Positions 25,455 through 33,390 of a stretch of 41,357 nt of DNA are shown here, piece by piece; within the stretch, counting starts at the first letter, position 1, and each line of letters begins with the position of its first letter. The stretch spans positions 1 through 41,357 of the forward strand of contig JAFRFV010000198.1 of NCBI GenBank assembly GCA_017434185.1, in the 5' to 3' direction. The DNA is from Coriobacteriales bacterium. GTDB lineage: Bacteria; Actinomycetota; Coriobacteriia; Coriobacteriales; RUG844. A program made the position numbers and the translations under genes. The notes beneath the pieces are model-generated. The model was not told where the DNA came from. It was given only the letters and a program-made list of their open reading frames with translations, and made no database searches.

Positions 25455-25493
25455 TATGCGAGTTGCGGAATCAGAAGAGGGGAGTGGTGAGCG

Positions 25494-26276
25494 GTGACGC
25501 AGGGAGTGGATGCCCGATCCTTCGAAGCGGTTTTGCGTGACGCACTCCCCGGTCAGCTTCGCGGTCTGCCACTGTTCTTCTACGACAGCATCGATTCGAC
25601 GAACTCGCAAGCCAAGCGCCTTCTCGCATCCGGCGATCTCGCGGCGCCCGCTGTGGTGGTCGCCACGCAGCAGGAGGCGGGGCGCGGCAGGCAGGGGCGC
25701 ATGTTCAACTCTCCTCCCGGTGGCCTGTACATGAGCTATGTCATACCCCATGATGCCGTCGCTGATCCTGAGCTGCTCACGCCCGCTGTGGCCGTTGCGA
25801 CCCGGCGTGCCATCATGAACCTCGCGCCCCGTCTCGACCCCGGCATCAAGTGGGTGAACGACATCTTCCTGGGGGATCGCAAACTCGCGGGTATCCTGTG
25901 CGAGACCAGCGGCGATACCGCGCCCTTCGTGATCGGTATCGGCGTGAACGTTACGGTCAAGCAAGCGCTCATCCCCCAGACCGCCACCAGCCTGTCCAGT
26001 CACACACTGCGCCCGCCACAGCCCGGCATGCTCTGCGCCGCGATCATCGCCAACCTGGACGCGATCATGCGTGACTTCGATCCCAGCGCGCTCATCGATG
26101 AATACAAGCAGGCGAGCACCCTCCTTGGCCGCGAGGTCGAATGCGACTGGGATTCCACCGAGCCCTACACCGCGACCGCCATCGACATCGACGAGCGTGC
26201 CCGCCTTTTCCTGCGCCTGCACGACGGCAGCATCCGCATCCTGCACAGCGGTGACGTACGCGTACGCAGTCTCTGA
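25494..26276 (+). CDS. birA: Biotin-[acetyl-CoA-carboxylase] ligase, monofunctional
   Basis: A protein of 260 residues that attaches biotin to carrier proteins. The biotin-AMP loop is GRGRQGR at 63-69, followed by KWVNDIFL and GIGVNV. A small C-terminal domain is present. The N-terminal DNA-binding HTH of bifunctional BirA is absent, so this copy cannot act as a DNA-binding repressor. The start is GTG at 25494 with GGGGAG upstream. Confidence 0.93.
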   Translation: MTQGVDARSFEAVLRDALPGQLRGLPLFFYDSIDSTNSQAKRLLASGDLAAPAVVVATQQEAGRGRQGRMFNSPPGGLYMSYVIPHDAVADPELLTPAVAVATRRAIMNLAPRLDPGIKWVNDIFLGDRKLAGILCETSGDTAPFVIGIGVNVTVKQALIPQTATSLSSHTLRPPQPGMLCAAIIANLDAIMRDFDPSALIDEYKQASTLLGREVECDWDSTEPYTATAIDIDERARLFLRLHDGSIRILHSGDVRVRSL

Positions 26277-26410
26277 AACGTTTCCTGCCCATCAAGGTCC
26301 CAAGACACCTAGGTAGACTGGGTGATTCATGAGTATTGCACTGGGGATTGTTGGCCTTGATAATCACGAGCGTTAGGCGAATAGGCGGCCAATTGGTCGA
26401 CGTATGCCGC

Positions 26411-26416
26411 TACAAT
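26411..26416 (+). promoter_or_regulatory. Candidate -10 of the ech operon
   Basis: TACAAT lies about 57 bases before the echA start. No good -35 is seen at 17 bp. A CCAATTGG palindrome lies just upstream at about 26389-26396. Confidence 0.35.
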
Positions 26417-26467
26417 GAATTCAGCTGTACTCGGTTCCCGGCACAGAAGAGAAGGGGGTGGACAGAC

Positions 26468-28414
26468 TTGAGCCTCATCGCGTTCCTCGTTCTGTTCCCG
26501 CTCCTTGCCGCCGCGTTGCTCCTGGTTCTGCGCGACGACAAGGCCAGGTCCGTTGTCACCTACGTGTCAGCGGCCCTCATCGCATTCGCCGCCATCCTGT
26601 TGGCGGTGACATACCTTGGAGCGGGGGTGACTTACTTCAACCTGCCCAGCGACGCCGCCGATGAGGCCGTGAGCATCATAGCGTTGCTGGTGGATATCGC
26701 GCTGGCGGTCTACATCATCGCGAAGTCCGCCAAGTACCGCAAGTGGCTGCCCTTGGTCCTGGCGCTCATCCAAGCGCCCCTGGTGGCTGTCTTCGAGCTC
26801 ACCAAGGCAGGGAGCATCCCCGTCGACTTCGGGTTCTACATCGACAACCTGAGCATCATCATGGCGCTCATCATCGGCATCATCGGCAGCGGCATCTGCG
26901 TCTATGCCGTTGGTTACATGCGCGATCATGCGGCACACCTGAAGGAGGGGGAGAAGGACCGCCGTCCGGTCTTCTTCGCCCTCATGTTCACCTTCCTCTC
27001 CGCCATGTTCCTGCTGGTGTTCGCCAACAACCTGATGTGGATGTTCACCGCCTGGGAGATCACCACGGTCTGCTCCTTCGCCCTTATCGGCTACACCCGC
27101 ACCGAGGAGGCCATCAACAACTCCTTCCGTCAGATCTGGATGAACCTGATCGGCGGTCTGGCCTTCGCGGCTGCCATCGTGCTGATCGGCATGCAGCAGA
27201 GCGTTCTGGAATTGGATAAGGTCATCAACCTGGGCATCGGTGGCGGCATCATGCTCCTGCCCATCGCCTGCTTGGGTCTTGCCGCCTGTACCAAGGCAGC
27301 GCAGTCCCCGTTCCACTCCTGGCTGCTGGGCGCCATGGTCGCTCCCACTCCCACGAGCGCGCTTCTCCACTCCTCCACCATGGTCAAGGCCGGCGTCTTC
27401 CTGCTCATCAAGCTGGCTCCCTGCCTGGGCTTCAACGCCCCCGGTATCATGATCATGATCGTGGGAGGCTTCACCTTCCTCATGTGCTCCTGCATGGCGA
27501 TCAGCCAGAGCAATGCCAAGCGCGTCCTGGCGTACTCGACCATCGCCAACCTGGGTCTCATCACCGCCTGTGCCGGTGTTGGAACCCCGGCGGCCATCTG
27601 GGCGGCCATCTTCCTGCTCATCTTCCACGCCTGTGCCAAGTCCCTGCTCTTCCTGTGCGTGGGTACGGCGGAGCACCACATCGGCTCCCGCAACATCGAG
27701 GACATGGACTACCTCTTCGAGCGCATGCCCAATCTGGCGCGTTTCATGCTCCTGGGCATCCTCGTCATGTTCATCGCGCCCTTCGGCATGCTCGTTTCCA
27801 AGTGGGCCGCCTTCACCAGCTTCATCGAGAGCGGTAACCTGTTGCTCATCCTCTTCCTCGCCTTCGGTTCCGCGGCCACCTTCTTCTTCTGGGCCAAGTG
27901 GATGGGCAAGCTCGTGACCTGCTGTGGCAACAAGCAGGTCATCGAGGGTAGCATCCATAAACCGGAATGGGTCTCCATCGGTCTCATGGCCGCCCTCGCC
28001 AGCCTGTGCAGCGTGCTGTTCCCGATCATCTCCAAGGGCGTCGTCGTGCCCTACATCGGCTATGTCCTGGCCTCCCACAGCACCGGCTTCTACGCGCAGG
28101 CCATCGCGGCGATCAGCGCCGACAACCTCTGGCTCGTCGCCATCCTTGCACTGTTCACCGCTGTCGTGATGCTGGGCCTGCCCAAGGCCGGCTCCAACGA
28201 CGAGCTCGACGTCTACCTGGCGGGCGCCAACGTGGACAACGATGGCCGTCTGTTCAAGAACTCCTTCGGTCAGCCCATGGCCTACACCCAGCGCAACTGG
28301 TACCTGGAGGGCTTCTTCGGTGAGGCCCGTCTGGATAAGCCCACGGTGGCCATCAGTCTGGCGGTGTTCGTGTTCGGCATATTCGCTGCGATGCTGATAG
28401 GGGGTGGCTTCTGA
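26468..28414 (+). CDS. echA: Ech hydrogenase subunit A (NuoL/MrpA-like)
   Basis: A membrane protein of 648 residues with many helices, homologous to the antiporter-like proton-pumping subunits of complex I. Landmarks are WMFTAWEITTVCSFALIGY, the helix with SPFHSWLLGAMVAPTPTSAL, and STMVKAGVFLLIKLAP, with conserved Glu and Lys residues inside membrane segments. The length equals that typical of EchA. The start was placed at TTG 26468 because AAGGGGG lies nine bases upstream; an upstream in-frame ATG would cross the promoter. It overlaps echB by one base. Confidence 0.88.
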   Translation: MSLIAFLVLFPLLAAALLLVLRDDKARSVVTYVSAALIAFAAILLAVTYLGAGVTYFNLPSDAADEAVSIIALLVDIALAVYIIAKSAKYRKWLPLVLALIQAPLVAVFELTKAGSIPVDFGFYIDNLSIIMALIIGIIGSGICVYAVGYMRDHAAHLKEGEKDRRPVFFALMFTFLSAMFLLVFANNLMWMFTAWEITTVCSFALIGYTRTEEAINNSFRQIWMNLIGGLAFAAAIVLIGMQQSVLELDKVINLGIGGGIMLLPIACLGLAACTKAAQSPFHSWLLGAMVAPTPTSALLHSSTMVKAGVFLLIKLAPCLGFNAPGIMIMIVGGFTFLMCSCMAISQSNAKRVLAYSTIANLGLITACAGVGTPAAIWAAIFLLIFHACAKSLLFLCVGTAEHHIGSRNIEDMDYLFERMPNLARFMLLGILVMFIAPFGMLVSKWAAFTSFIESGNLLLILFLAFGSAATFFFWAKWMGKLVTCCGNKQVIEGSIHKPEWVSIGLMAALASLCSVLFPIISKGVVVPYIGYVLASHSTGFYAQAIAAISADNLWLVAILALFTAVVMLGLPKAGSNDELDVYLAGANVDNDGRLFKNSFGQPMAYTQRNWYLEGFFGEARLDKPTVAISLAVFVFGIFAAMLIGGGF

Positions 28415-29283
28415 TGTTCATCCCGATGCTCATCTTCGGTCTCATCTGCGCTCCCATCCTGGGCTGTCTCCTGGCTGGTGTCGATCGCAAGATCACGGCC
28501 CGCATGCAGGGTCGTGTGGGTCCCTCCATCCTGCAGCCCTACTACGACTTCCGCAAGCTGCTGGGCAAGGACACCGGTCATACCAACCGTACGGAATCCG
28601 TCTACATCTTCATGTACCTGCTCTTCGTGGTGATCGCCACCGTGCTGTTCTTCCTGGGCGGCAACTTCCTGCTGGTGGTCTTCGTCCTCACGCTCGGCGT
28701 GCTCTTCTTCATCCTCGCCGCCTATGCACCCGGCTCGCCCTATGCGTCCATCGGTGCCAACCGCGAGATCCTGGCTGTCATGGCCTATGAGCCCATGGTG
28801 CTCCTGGTTGCCGCCGGCCTGTATCTGGCGACAGGCACCTTCGACGTGGTCGCGATGACGCAGGCCTCCAAGCCCGCGATCATCATGCTGCCGCTGCTCT
28901 TCCTGGGCTTCATCTACGTGCTCACCATCAAGCTGCGCAAGAGCCCCTTCGACCTGTCCATGAGCCACCATGCGCATCAGGAACTGGTTCGCGGTATGAC
29001 CACCGAGATGAATGGTCAGACGCTCGCCATGGTCGAACTCGCCCACTGGTACGAGAGCATCCTGTACCTGGGTTGGGTCGCCCTGTTCGTGATCTGGAAG
29101 GGCTGGGTCGGCCTCATCGTCGCACTGCTGGTCGCGGCGCTCGTGTACTTCCTCGAGATCCTGGTCGACAACAACTTCGCCCGTATGAAGTGGCAGTTCG
29201 CGCTCAAGTCCAGTTGGTGGCTGGCCCTCATCCTGGGTCTGCTCAATCTTGGCGTGATCCTGCTTCTGGGTCTGGCGCTCTAG
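28414..29283 (+). CDS. echB: Ech hydrogenase subunit B (NuoH-like)
   Basis: A membrane protein of 289 residues with about eight helices. DRKITARMQGRVGPSILQPY and YDFRKLLGK are characteristic of the NuoH/EchB family, as is SPFDLSMSHHAHQELVRGM. It anchors the peripheral hydrogenase arm and links it to ion translocation. The ATG overlaps the echA TGA. Confidence 0.92.
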   Translation: MFIPMLIFGLICAPILGCLLAGVDRKITARMQGRVGPSILQPYYDFRKLLGKDTGHTNRTESVYIFMYLLFVVIATVLFFLGGNFLLVVFVLTLGVLFFILAAYAPGSPYASIGANREILAVMAYEPMVLLVAAGLYLATGTFDVVAMTQASKPAIIMLPLLFLGFIYVLTIKLRKSPFDLSMSHHAHQELVRGMTTEMNGQTLAMVELAHWYESILYLGWVALFVIWKGWVGLIVALLVAALVYFLEILVDNNFARMKWQFALKSSWWLALILGLLNLGVILLLGLAL

Positions 29284-29296
29284 GGAGGTGCGTGAG

Positions 29297-29749
29297 ATGT
29301 CACATTCTTCCAAGTCCCCATGGCTTATCCACTACGATGCCTCCAGCTGCAATGGCTGCGACATCGAGGTCCTGGCCTGTCTGACTCCCATGTACGATGT
29401 CGAGCGTTTCGGCATCATCAACACCGGTAATCCCAAGCACGCCGACATCTTCCTGGTCACCGGTAGCGTGAACGACCAGAACATCAAGGTCGTCCAACAG
29501 ATCTACGAGCAGATGCGTGAGCCCAAGGTGGTCATCGCCTGCGGTGTCTGCGCCTGCAGCGGTGGCATCTTCAAGGAGTGCTACAACACCCTGGGCGGCG
29601 TTGACATGGCGATTCCCGTCGATGTGTACGCTCCCGGTTGTGCCGTTCGCCCCGAGGCCATCATCGACGCCGTCGTCAAGGGTCTGGGCATCCTGGAGCA
29701 GAAGCGCGCCGCACTGGACGCCGCCAAGAGCAAGAAGAAGGAGGCGTGA
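29297..29749 (+). CDS. echC: Ech hydrogenase small subunit C (NuoB-like)
   Basis: A protein of 150 residues carrying the proximal 4Fe-4S cluster. Candidate ligands are Cys18 and Cys21 (SCNGC), Cys82 or Cys85 (ACGVC), and Cys115 (YAPGCAVRPE). The ATG at 29297 has GGGAGG eight bases upstream; a GTG at 29288 lies within that site and is rejected. The C-terminal tail is Lys-rich. Confidence 0.92.
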   Translation: MSHSSKSPWLIHYDASSCNGCDIEVLACLTPMYDVERFGIINTGNPKHADIFLVTGSVNDQNIKVVQQIYEQMREPKVVIACGVCACSGGIFKECYNTLGGVDMAIPVDVYAPGCAVRPEAIIDAVVKGLGILEQKRAALDAAKSKKKEA

Positions 29750-29750
29750 G

Positions 29751-30182
29751 ATGGCTGCCTACCAAGATACCTTCACCAGCATCCCCCTGAGCGAACTCGC
29801 CACCTTGGCGCAGTCAAAGAAGGACGAAGGCGCCCGCTTCATCAACATTCATGCCGCCACCGTTGCTGATGGATTCGTACTCACCTATACGTTCACCAGC
29901 AATGAGACCGTGACGGACAACTGCCAGGTGCACGTGACCGCCGATGACGTGGTCCCCGCCATCAGTCCGCTGTTCCTGGCAGCCTTCGTCTTCGAGAACG
30001 AGGTGCACGACCTCTTCGGAATCAACATCGAGGGCATCGCGGTCGACTTCAAGGGCGATTTCTACCAGATCTCGATCGAGACCCCCATGGCCGTGCCCAC
30101 CAAGCCCGAACATGCCACCGCGGTCAACACCAAGTACGGTGCCACCGTGCCCGTCAAGCAGAGGAAGGGGGAGGAGCAGTAA
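29751..30182 (+). CDS. echD: Ech hydrogenase subunit D (NuoC-like)
   Basis: A protein of 143 residues resembling the NuoC 30-kDa fold: EGARFINIHAATVADGFVLTYTF, then AAFVFENEVHDLFGINIEG, the family's EREVxDxFG-like motif. It bridges the small and large subunits. The ATG follows the echC stop after one base. It overlaps echE by one base. Confidence 0.88.
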   Translation: MAAYQDTFTSIPLSELATLAQSKKDEGARFINIHAATVADGFVLTYTFTSNETVTDNCQVHVTADDVVPAISPLFLAAFVFENEVHDLFGINIEGIAVDFKGDFYQISIETPMAVPTKPEHATAVNTKYGATVPVKQRKGEEQ

Positions 30183-31270
30183 TGGCCAAGCAGACCATCA
30201 TCCCCTTCGGTCCCCAGCATCCCGTTCTTCCCGAACCCGTGCACCTCGACCTCGTGGTCGAGGACGAGACCGTCGTCCAGGCCATCCCGCGCATCGGTTT
30301 CGTGCATCGTGGTCTCGAGAAGCTGGTGGAGAAGAAGGACTACACGCAGTTCGTCTTCGTTACCGAGCGCATCTGCGGTATCTGCAGCTTCGGTCATTCC
30401 CTGGGTTATTCCCAGACGATCGAACATCTCATGGGTATCGAGGTGCCGCCGCGCGCGGAATACCTGCGCGTGATCCTGCATGAGCTCTCCCGTGTCCACA
30501 GCCACCTGCTGTGGCTGGGTCTGGGCGCCGACGCCTTCGGTTTCGAGAACCTGTTCATGCAGTGCTGGCGCATCCGCGAGCGCGTGCTCGACATCTTCGA
30601 GAAGACCACCGGCGGCCGCGTGGTGCTCTCCGCCTGCAACGTGGGCGGCACCCTGTACGACATCGATGATGAGACCCTCAAGGGCATCTGCGCCACGCTC
30701 GATGTGGTCCGTCGCGAGTATGACGCCATCCTGGGTGCCTTCCTGAACGACTACAGCGTGCGCAGCCGTCTGGAGGGCGTTGGTTATCTGTCGCAGCAGC
30801 AGGCCCGCGACCTTTCCATCGTCGGTCCCTTCGCCCGTGCCTCCAATGTGAACAACGATGTGCGTTGCCTGCGTCAGGGAGGTTATGCGTACCTCGAATC
30901 CTTCGAGCCCATCATGAGCGACGGCGGCGATTGCCTTGCCCGTGTGATCGTGCGTGCCAAGGAGGTCTACCAGTCCATCGACATCATCAAGGAGCTGGCC
31001 GCCAAGATCCCCGCAGGCCCCGTGATGAACGCACCCAAGGGCAAGCCCGCTGCGGGCACTCAGGCCAGCATGCGACTGGAGCAGCCCCGCGGTGAATGCT
31101 ACTACTACGCCAAGGGCAACGGCAGCATGTTCCTGGAGCGCATGCGCATCCGCACCCCAACCAGCCAGAACCTGGGCGGTCTGGTCGTGGCGCTGGCAGG
31201 CTGCGACCTGGCGGATGTGCCCAACATCGTCCTGACCATCGACCCTTGCATCAGCTGCACGGAAAGATAG
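30182..31270 (+). CDS. echE: Ech [NiFe]-hydrogenase large subunit E (NuoD-like)
   Basis: A protein of 362 residues. Both nickel-ligand motifs are present: RICGIC (Cys65, Cys68) and DPCISC (Cys356, Cys359). It is therefore a real hydrogenase and not a complex I NuoD, which lacks these. The protein ends three residues after the last cysteine, so there is no C-terminal peptide for maturation endopeptidase removal, as I recall for other Ech enzymes. No hyp maturation genes lie in the window. Confidence 0.93.
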   Translation: MAKQTIIPFGPQHPVLPEPVHLDLVVEDETVVQAIPRIGFVHRGLEKLVEKKDYTQFVFVTERICGICSFGHSLGYSQTIEHLMGIEVPPRAEYLRVILHELSRVHSHLLWLGLGADAFGFENLFMQCWRIRERVLDIFEKTTGGRVVLSACNVGGTLYDIDDETLKGICATLDVVRREYDAILGAFLNDYSVRSRLEGVGYLSQQQARDLSIVGPFARASNVNNDVRCLRQGGYAYLESFEPIMSDGGDCLARVIVRAKEVYQSIDIIKELAAKIPAGPVMNAPKGKPAAGTQASMRLEQPRGECYYYAKGNGSMFLERMRIRTPTSQNLGGLVVALAGCDLADVPNIVLTIDPCISCTER

Positions 31271-31279
31271 GAGGGAGAC

Positions 31280-31732
31280 ATGGGAACCTTCAAACTCGCA
31301 GGAACCAGCATGAAGGGGCTCTTCTCGAAGCCCGCCACCAAGATGTATCCCGTTGTGGTGCCCGAGTACTTCGAGCGCACCGCCGGCCATATCGAGAACG
31401 TGGACATGAAGTCCTGCATCCTCTGTGGCCTGTGTGCACGCAAGTGCCCCACCGGTTGCCTTGTGGTGGATAAGGGCGCGGAGACCTGGAGCATCGACCC
31501 GTTCGGATGCATCACCTGCGGCAGCTGCGTGCGCGCATGTCCCAAGGATTGCCTCGTGATGCAGCGCACGCACACCGAGCCCGCCACGGATAAGCGCCGC
31601 ATCACCGTCAAGAAGCCCGAGCTCACGCCCGAGGAGAAGGCCGCGAAGGCCGCCGCCGAGGCCGAGAAGGCGGCTCGCATCGCCGCGGCGAAGGCAGCGG
31701 CTGCGAAGAAGAAGGCCGAGCCCGCTAGCTGA
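31280..31732 (+). CDS. echF: Ech hydrogenase ferredoxin-like subunit F
   Basis: A protein of 150 residues with two 4Fe-4S motifs, CILCGLCARKCP (Cys46, 49, 52, 56) and CITCGSCVRACP (Cys77, 80, 83, 87). It accepts electrons from ferredoxin. A tail of about 40 residues rich in Ala, Lys and Glu follows and is probably a helical extension. It ends the operon and overlaps the convergent lipoprotein gene by eight bases. Confidence 0.92.
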   Translation: MGTFKLAGTSMKGLFSKPATKMYPVVVPEYFERTAGHIENVDMKSCILCGLCARKCPTGCLVVDKGAETWSIDPFGCITCGSCVRACPKDCLVMQRTHTEPATDKRRITVKKPELTPEEKAAKAAAEAEKAARIAAAKAAAAKKKAEPAS

Positions 31733-32531
31733 CGGTTATCCTGCCGCTGTTGGTGTAGAGCCTGATCGTGCCGGGTGGGTTCATGCCTTGATTGCTCTCG
31801 AAGGTGGAGAAATCGCTCTCGGCGACGACATGGCCTAGGGAAGCGTACGTACTCATGGAGTCCCTCACCAGCTCTTTGGAAAGAGCGGTGGGGGGCTCCT
31901 GTTCATAGGGGATCACCAGATGCCCGCTCACCGTACAGGCCACCAGGCGCATGGGCTGATCCTTGGGTAAGGCCAGTTCCAGACGTCCGCTGTCGCTACC
32001 GATGCTGATGTCCCCTGTCATTCGGGTGCTGCTCAGTCTGCATGCCCCACTCCGTGAGAAGAGTTCGATGCTGTGGGCGCTCACTCCGCTCACGATCAGG
32101 TTGCCGCTCAGGCTCTGCAGGCTGAGTCGTTCCAGATCGTTGTCGAGCAACACGTTCACCTGCCCCGATGTAGTACTGATCACGAGGCTTCCCTTGTAAT
32201 ACGCGGGCACCTGCAGCTCGACGTGGGCGCTCATGCTCCCGTTGCTCGGTCTTTCGCCACCCTTGATGATCATGCGGTCGCCTTCGAAGCTCACACTGGC
32301 GAGCATGCCGCTGTCGTGACGGCTCAGGTACTCGTCCAGCAGGAGCATGTCGTCCTGCGCCAGTGTGACGCTCACGTTATCGCCTTCATACTCGAGGACG
32401 ATCGCGCTTATCCCCGTGATGTCGTACTCGGTGCTCATGGCCAATGTGGCCTTCTCATCGAAGCAAGCGCTCAGGAACAGGCATGACACGAAGGTGGCGG
32501 CGCAGCATACTGCCGCAAGCATCCTCCTCAT
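31725..32531 (-). CDS. Lipoprotein with DUF4097-like beta-repeat domain
   Basis: A protein of 268 residues. A lipoprotein signal ends in the lipobox LSAC (Cys23). The mature part has repeated short beta motifs such as STTSGQVNV, QSLSGNLIVSG, SRSGACRL and GSDSGRLEL, as in DUF4097 right-handed beta-helix adhesin-like proteins. The ATG at 32531 has AAGGAGG eight bases upstream; an ATG at 32537 is only two bases from it. The role is unknown. It is divergent from pgsA. Confidence 0.75.
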   Translation of the reverse strand: MRRMLAAVCCAATFVSCLFLSACFDEKATLAMSTEYDITGISAIVLEYEGDNVSVTLAQDDMLLLDEYLSRHDSGMLASVSFEGDRMIIKGGERPSNGSMSAHVELQVPAYYKGSLVISTTSGQVNVLLDNDLERLSLQSLSGNLIVSGVSAHSIELFSRSGACRLSSTRMTGDISIGSDSGRLELALPKDQPMRLVACTVSGHLVIPYEQEPPTALSKELVRDSMSTYASLGHVVAESDFSTFESNQGMNPPGTIRLYTNSGRITVS

Positions 32532-32651
32532 GTACATCGCCTCCTTCCGCGATCGTCCCTTGCTCGTCATTCTAACCCAGCCTTGGAAACGGCTGCTGGA
32601 AGAGAAAGCAAACGGGCGGTTTACGGGACTGTATCCCGGGCGTTTTTCGCG

Positions 32652-32657
32652 TACAAT
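32652..32657 (+). promoter_or_regulatory. -10 element of the pgsA-vanW-dacF operon
   Basis: TACAAT lies 37 bases before the pgsA ATG. No clear -35 is recognised. Confidence 0.4.
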
Positions 32658-32694
32658 AGTCGGGTTAGGAAAAAGGGGATTGTTGGGGGTCCGG

Positions 32695-33372
32695 ATGTCT
32701 CAGAGCGATGATCAGGCGAAGAAGCCCGTCAAGGGCCAGGCCGAAGACCCCCTCGACACCATCTTCACCTGGCCAAATCTCGCGACGCTCCTGCGTCTTT
32801 TGCTGCTTCCCATCTTCTTCGTGATCCTGCTGGACGATTCGATCCCCAACAACAACACGATCGCTTGCATCATCTTCGCCATCGCCGCTTCGACCGACTG
32901 GGTCGATGGCCAGCTGGCACGTCGCACCAACAGTGTCTCGAAGTTCGGTCAGCAGTTCGACCCCGCAGTCGATCGTCTGCTCATCGCTTTGGGCGTCATA
33001 GGCGTGTATTGTGTGGGGCGCGTGCCCCTCTGGATCGTGATCGTGCTCATCCTGCGCGACTTCGTCCTGCTCATCGGTACCGCGCTCCTGCGCACGCGCA
33101 CCAAGATGAAGATGATCCCGGTCATCTTCATGGGCAAGGTGACCACCGCGCTGCTGTTCATCGGTTTCGCTTCCCTCATGATCAACTGGCCCATCTCAGG
33201 CGGATTGAGCCTGTTCGAATGCAGCTGGTTGCCCGGATTCGGGTCGCAACAGTGGGCATTGGGTATCTGGTTCATCTACGCGGCCCTGGTGTGTTCGCTC
33301 ATCGTGATGGTCATCTATCTCAGACGCATACGTGCCGTCCTGAAAGCCGAAAAGCTCAAGGACGAGGAATAG
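32695..33372 (+). CDS. pgsA: CDP-diacylglycerol-glycerol-3-phosphate 3-phosphatidyltransferase
   Basis: A membrane protein of 225 residues that makes phosphatidylglycerol phosphate. The CDP-alcohol phosphotransferase motif runs from Asp68 to Asp93 (DWVDGQLAR, then G, D and D at the required spacing). The N-terminus has the usual WPNLATLLRLLLLP. GGGGG lies five bases before the ATG. It is first in an envelope operon with vanW and dacF. Another CDP-alcohol transferase role is possible. Confidence 0.88.
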   Translation: MSQSDDQAKKPVKGQAEDPLDTIFTWPNLATLLRLLLLPIFFVILLDDSIPNNNTIACIIFAIAASTDWVDGQLARRTNSVSKFGQQFDPAVDRLLIALGVIGVYCVGRVPLWIVIVLILRDFVLLIGTALLRTRTKMKMIPVIFMGKVTTALLFIGFASLMINWPISGGLSLFECSWLPGFGSQQWALGIWFIYAALVCSLIVMVIYLRRIRAVLKAEKLKDEE

Positions 33373-33390
33373 ACGAAGGGAACAGGAACG

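Noticed and set aside
26275-26284. GAAACGTTTC as a LacI-type operator after birA
   Set aside because: Ten-base palindromes are expected dozens of times in a window this long, and the site overlaps a stop codon without a promoter beside it.
30182-31270. echE as complex I NuoD
   Set aside because: Both CxxC nickel-binding motifs are intact and the cluster has no NADH-module genes.
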